Made by a program: the position numbers and the translations under genes. The notes below the pieces were generated by a model. That model was not told the DNA's origin. It did not search any database and worked only from the letters and a program-made list of their open reading frames with translations. Positions 5,236 through 5,384 of a stretch of 5,384 nt of DNA are shown here, one piece after another; within the stretch, counting starts at the first letter, position 1, and each line of letters begins with the position of its first letter. This DNA comes from an uncultured Bacillota bacterium. Its GTDB lineage: Bacteria; Bacillota; Clostridia; Peptostreptococcales; Anaerovoracaceae. Location of the stretch: positions 1 to 5,384 of the forward strand of contig CAMKAM010000098.1 in NCBI GenBank assembly GCA_946410475.1, given 5' to 3'.

Positions 5236-5384
5236 TTACTCGCCGATCACGGGGAGAGTCGAGAAGCCATGCTCGAGCTCTTCATCGGTCGGGATGTAGT
5301 CTGTCATTTCCCCATCATTGTACTTCTGATAAGCCGTGAGGTCAAAGTATCCCGTACCGGTGAGGCCGAATACGATCGTTTTTT
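5236..5384 (-). CDS. TrpB-like PLP-dependent enzyme, C-terminal fragment (cut by window edge)
   Basis: Reading the minus strand into the stop codon TAA at 5238-5236 gives the last 48 codons of a protein. The segment FGLTGTGYFDLTAYQKYNDG (fragment residues 5-24) matches the C-terminal block of TrpB-like pyridoxal-phosphate enzymes (TrpB2-type tryptophan synthase beta homologues), in which an S-G-H-G-x-F-D motif contacts the cofactor phosphate region and is followed by A-Y-x-x-Y and a short acidic tail such as DYIPTDEEL. Here the first motif reads TGTGYFD. Such proteins are often annotated as tryptophan synthase beta chain, but many lie outside trp operons and their substrate is uncertain. The rest of the gene lies beyond the right edge. 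It ends 25 bases before the GME-like start and is probably co-transcribed with it and msrA. Confidence 0.8.
   Translation of the reverse strand, partial: KTIVFGLTGTGYFDLTAYQKYNDGEMTDYIPTDEELEHGFSTLPVIGE

Overview
The window looks like a chromosomal segment of an anaerobic, low-to-mid GC Firmicute of the class Clostridia. The evidence is a [4Fe-4S]/FAD 4-hydroxybutyryl-CoA dehydratase of the type known from amino-butyrate fermenters, strong GGAGG-type ribosome sites, frequent AGA/AGG arginine and ATA isoleucine codons, and tight gene packing. A relative of Anaerovorax/Emergencia-type fermenters is possible, but the sequence alone does not settle this.

Layout. At the left edge (1-99, minus strand) are the first 33 codons of a radical SAM enzyme with the CX3CX2C cluster motif; it is easily missed because it is cut by the window edge. 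A 248-base AT-rich intergenic region (100-347) separates it from a divergent plus-strand cluster of five genes: an acyl-CoA dehydrogenase (348-1490), 4-hydroxybutyryl-CoA dehydratase AbfD (1505-2959), an Nfu-type Fe-S scaffold (2964-3251), a small cysteine-rich protein of unknown function (3248-3526) and D-aminoacyl-tRNA deacylase (3531-3980). Gaps are 14, 4, -4 and 4 bases, so the five are probably one operon. A 10-bp inverted repeat (3968-3997) lies where this operon meets a convergent minus-strand operon. In transcription order that operon holds the C-terminus of a TrpB-like PLP enzyme (5384-5236, cut by the right edge), a protein resembling the guanidino-modifying-enzyme (GME) fold family DUF6873 (5210-4572), and methionine sulfoxide reductase MsrA (4556-3999).

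How the genes may work together. AbfD converts 4-hydroxybutyryl-CoA to crotonyl-CoA, and an acyl-CoA dehydrogenase running as a reductase would convert crotonyl-CoA to butyryl-CoA. The first two genes could therefore form the core of a 4-aminobutyrate, 4-hydroxybutyrate or succinate to butyrate route. The Nfu gene directly behind the Fe-S dehydratase, apparently translated by coupling, may help supply its cluster, and the cysteine-rich small protein may belong to the same maturation or redox function (inference). The rest of the route (CoA transferase, 4-hydroxybutyrate dehydrogenase, EtfAB) is not in the window. The minus-strand operon has no obvious functional link to the fermentation genes.

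The most interesting unexplained items are the small CGGC/CxxxC protein, the GME-like protein that seems to lack the family's C-terminal catalytic cysteine, and an all-GC hairpin inside that gene at 5109-5138.
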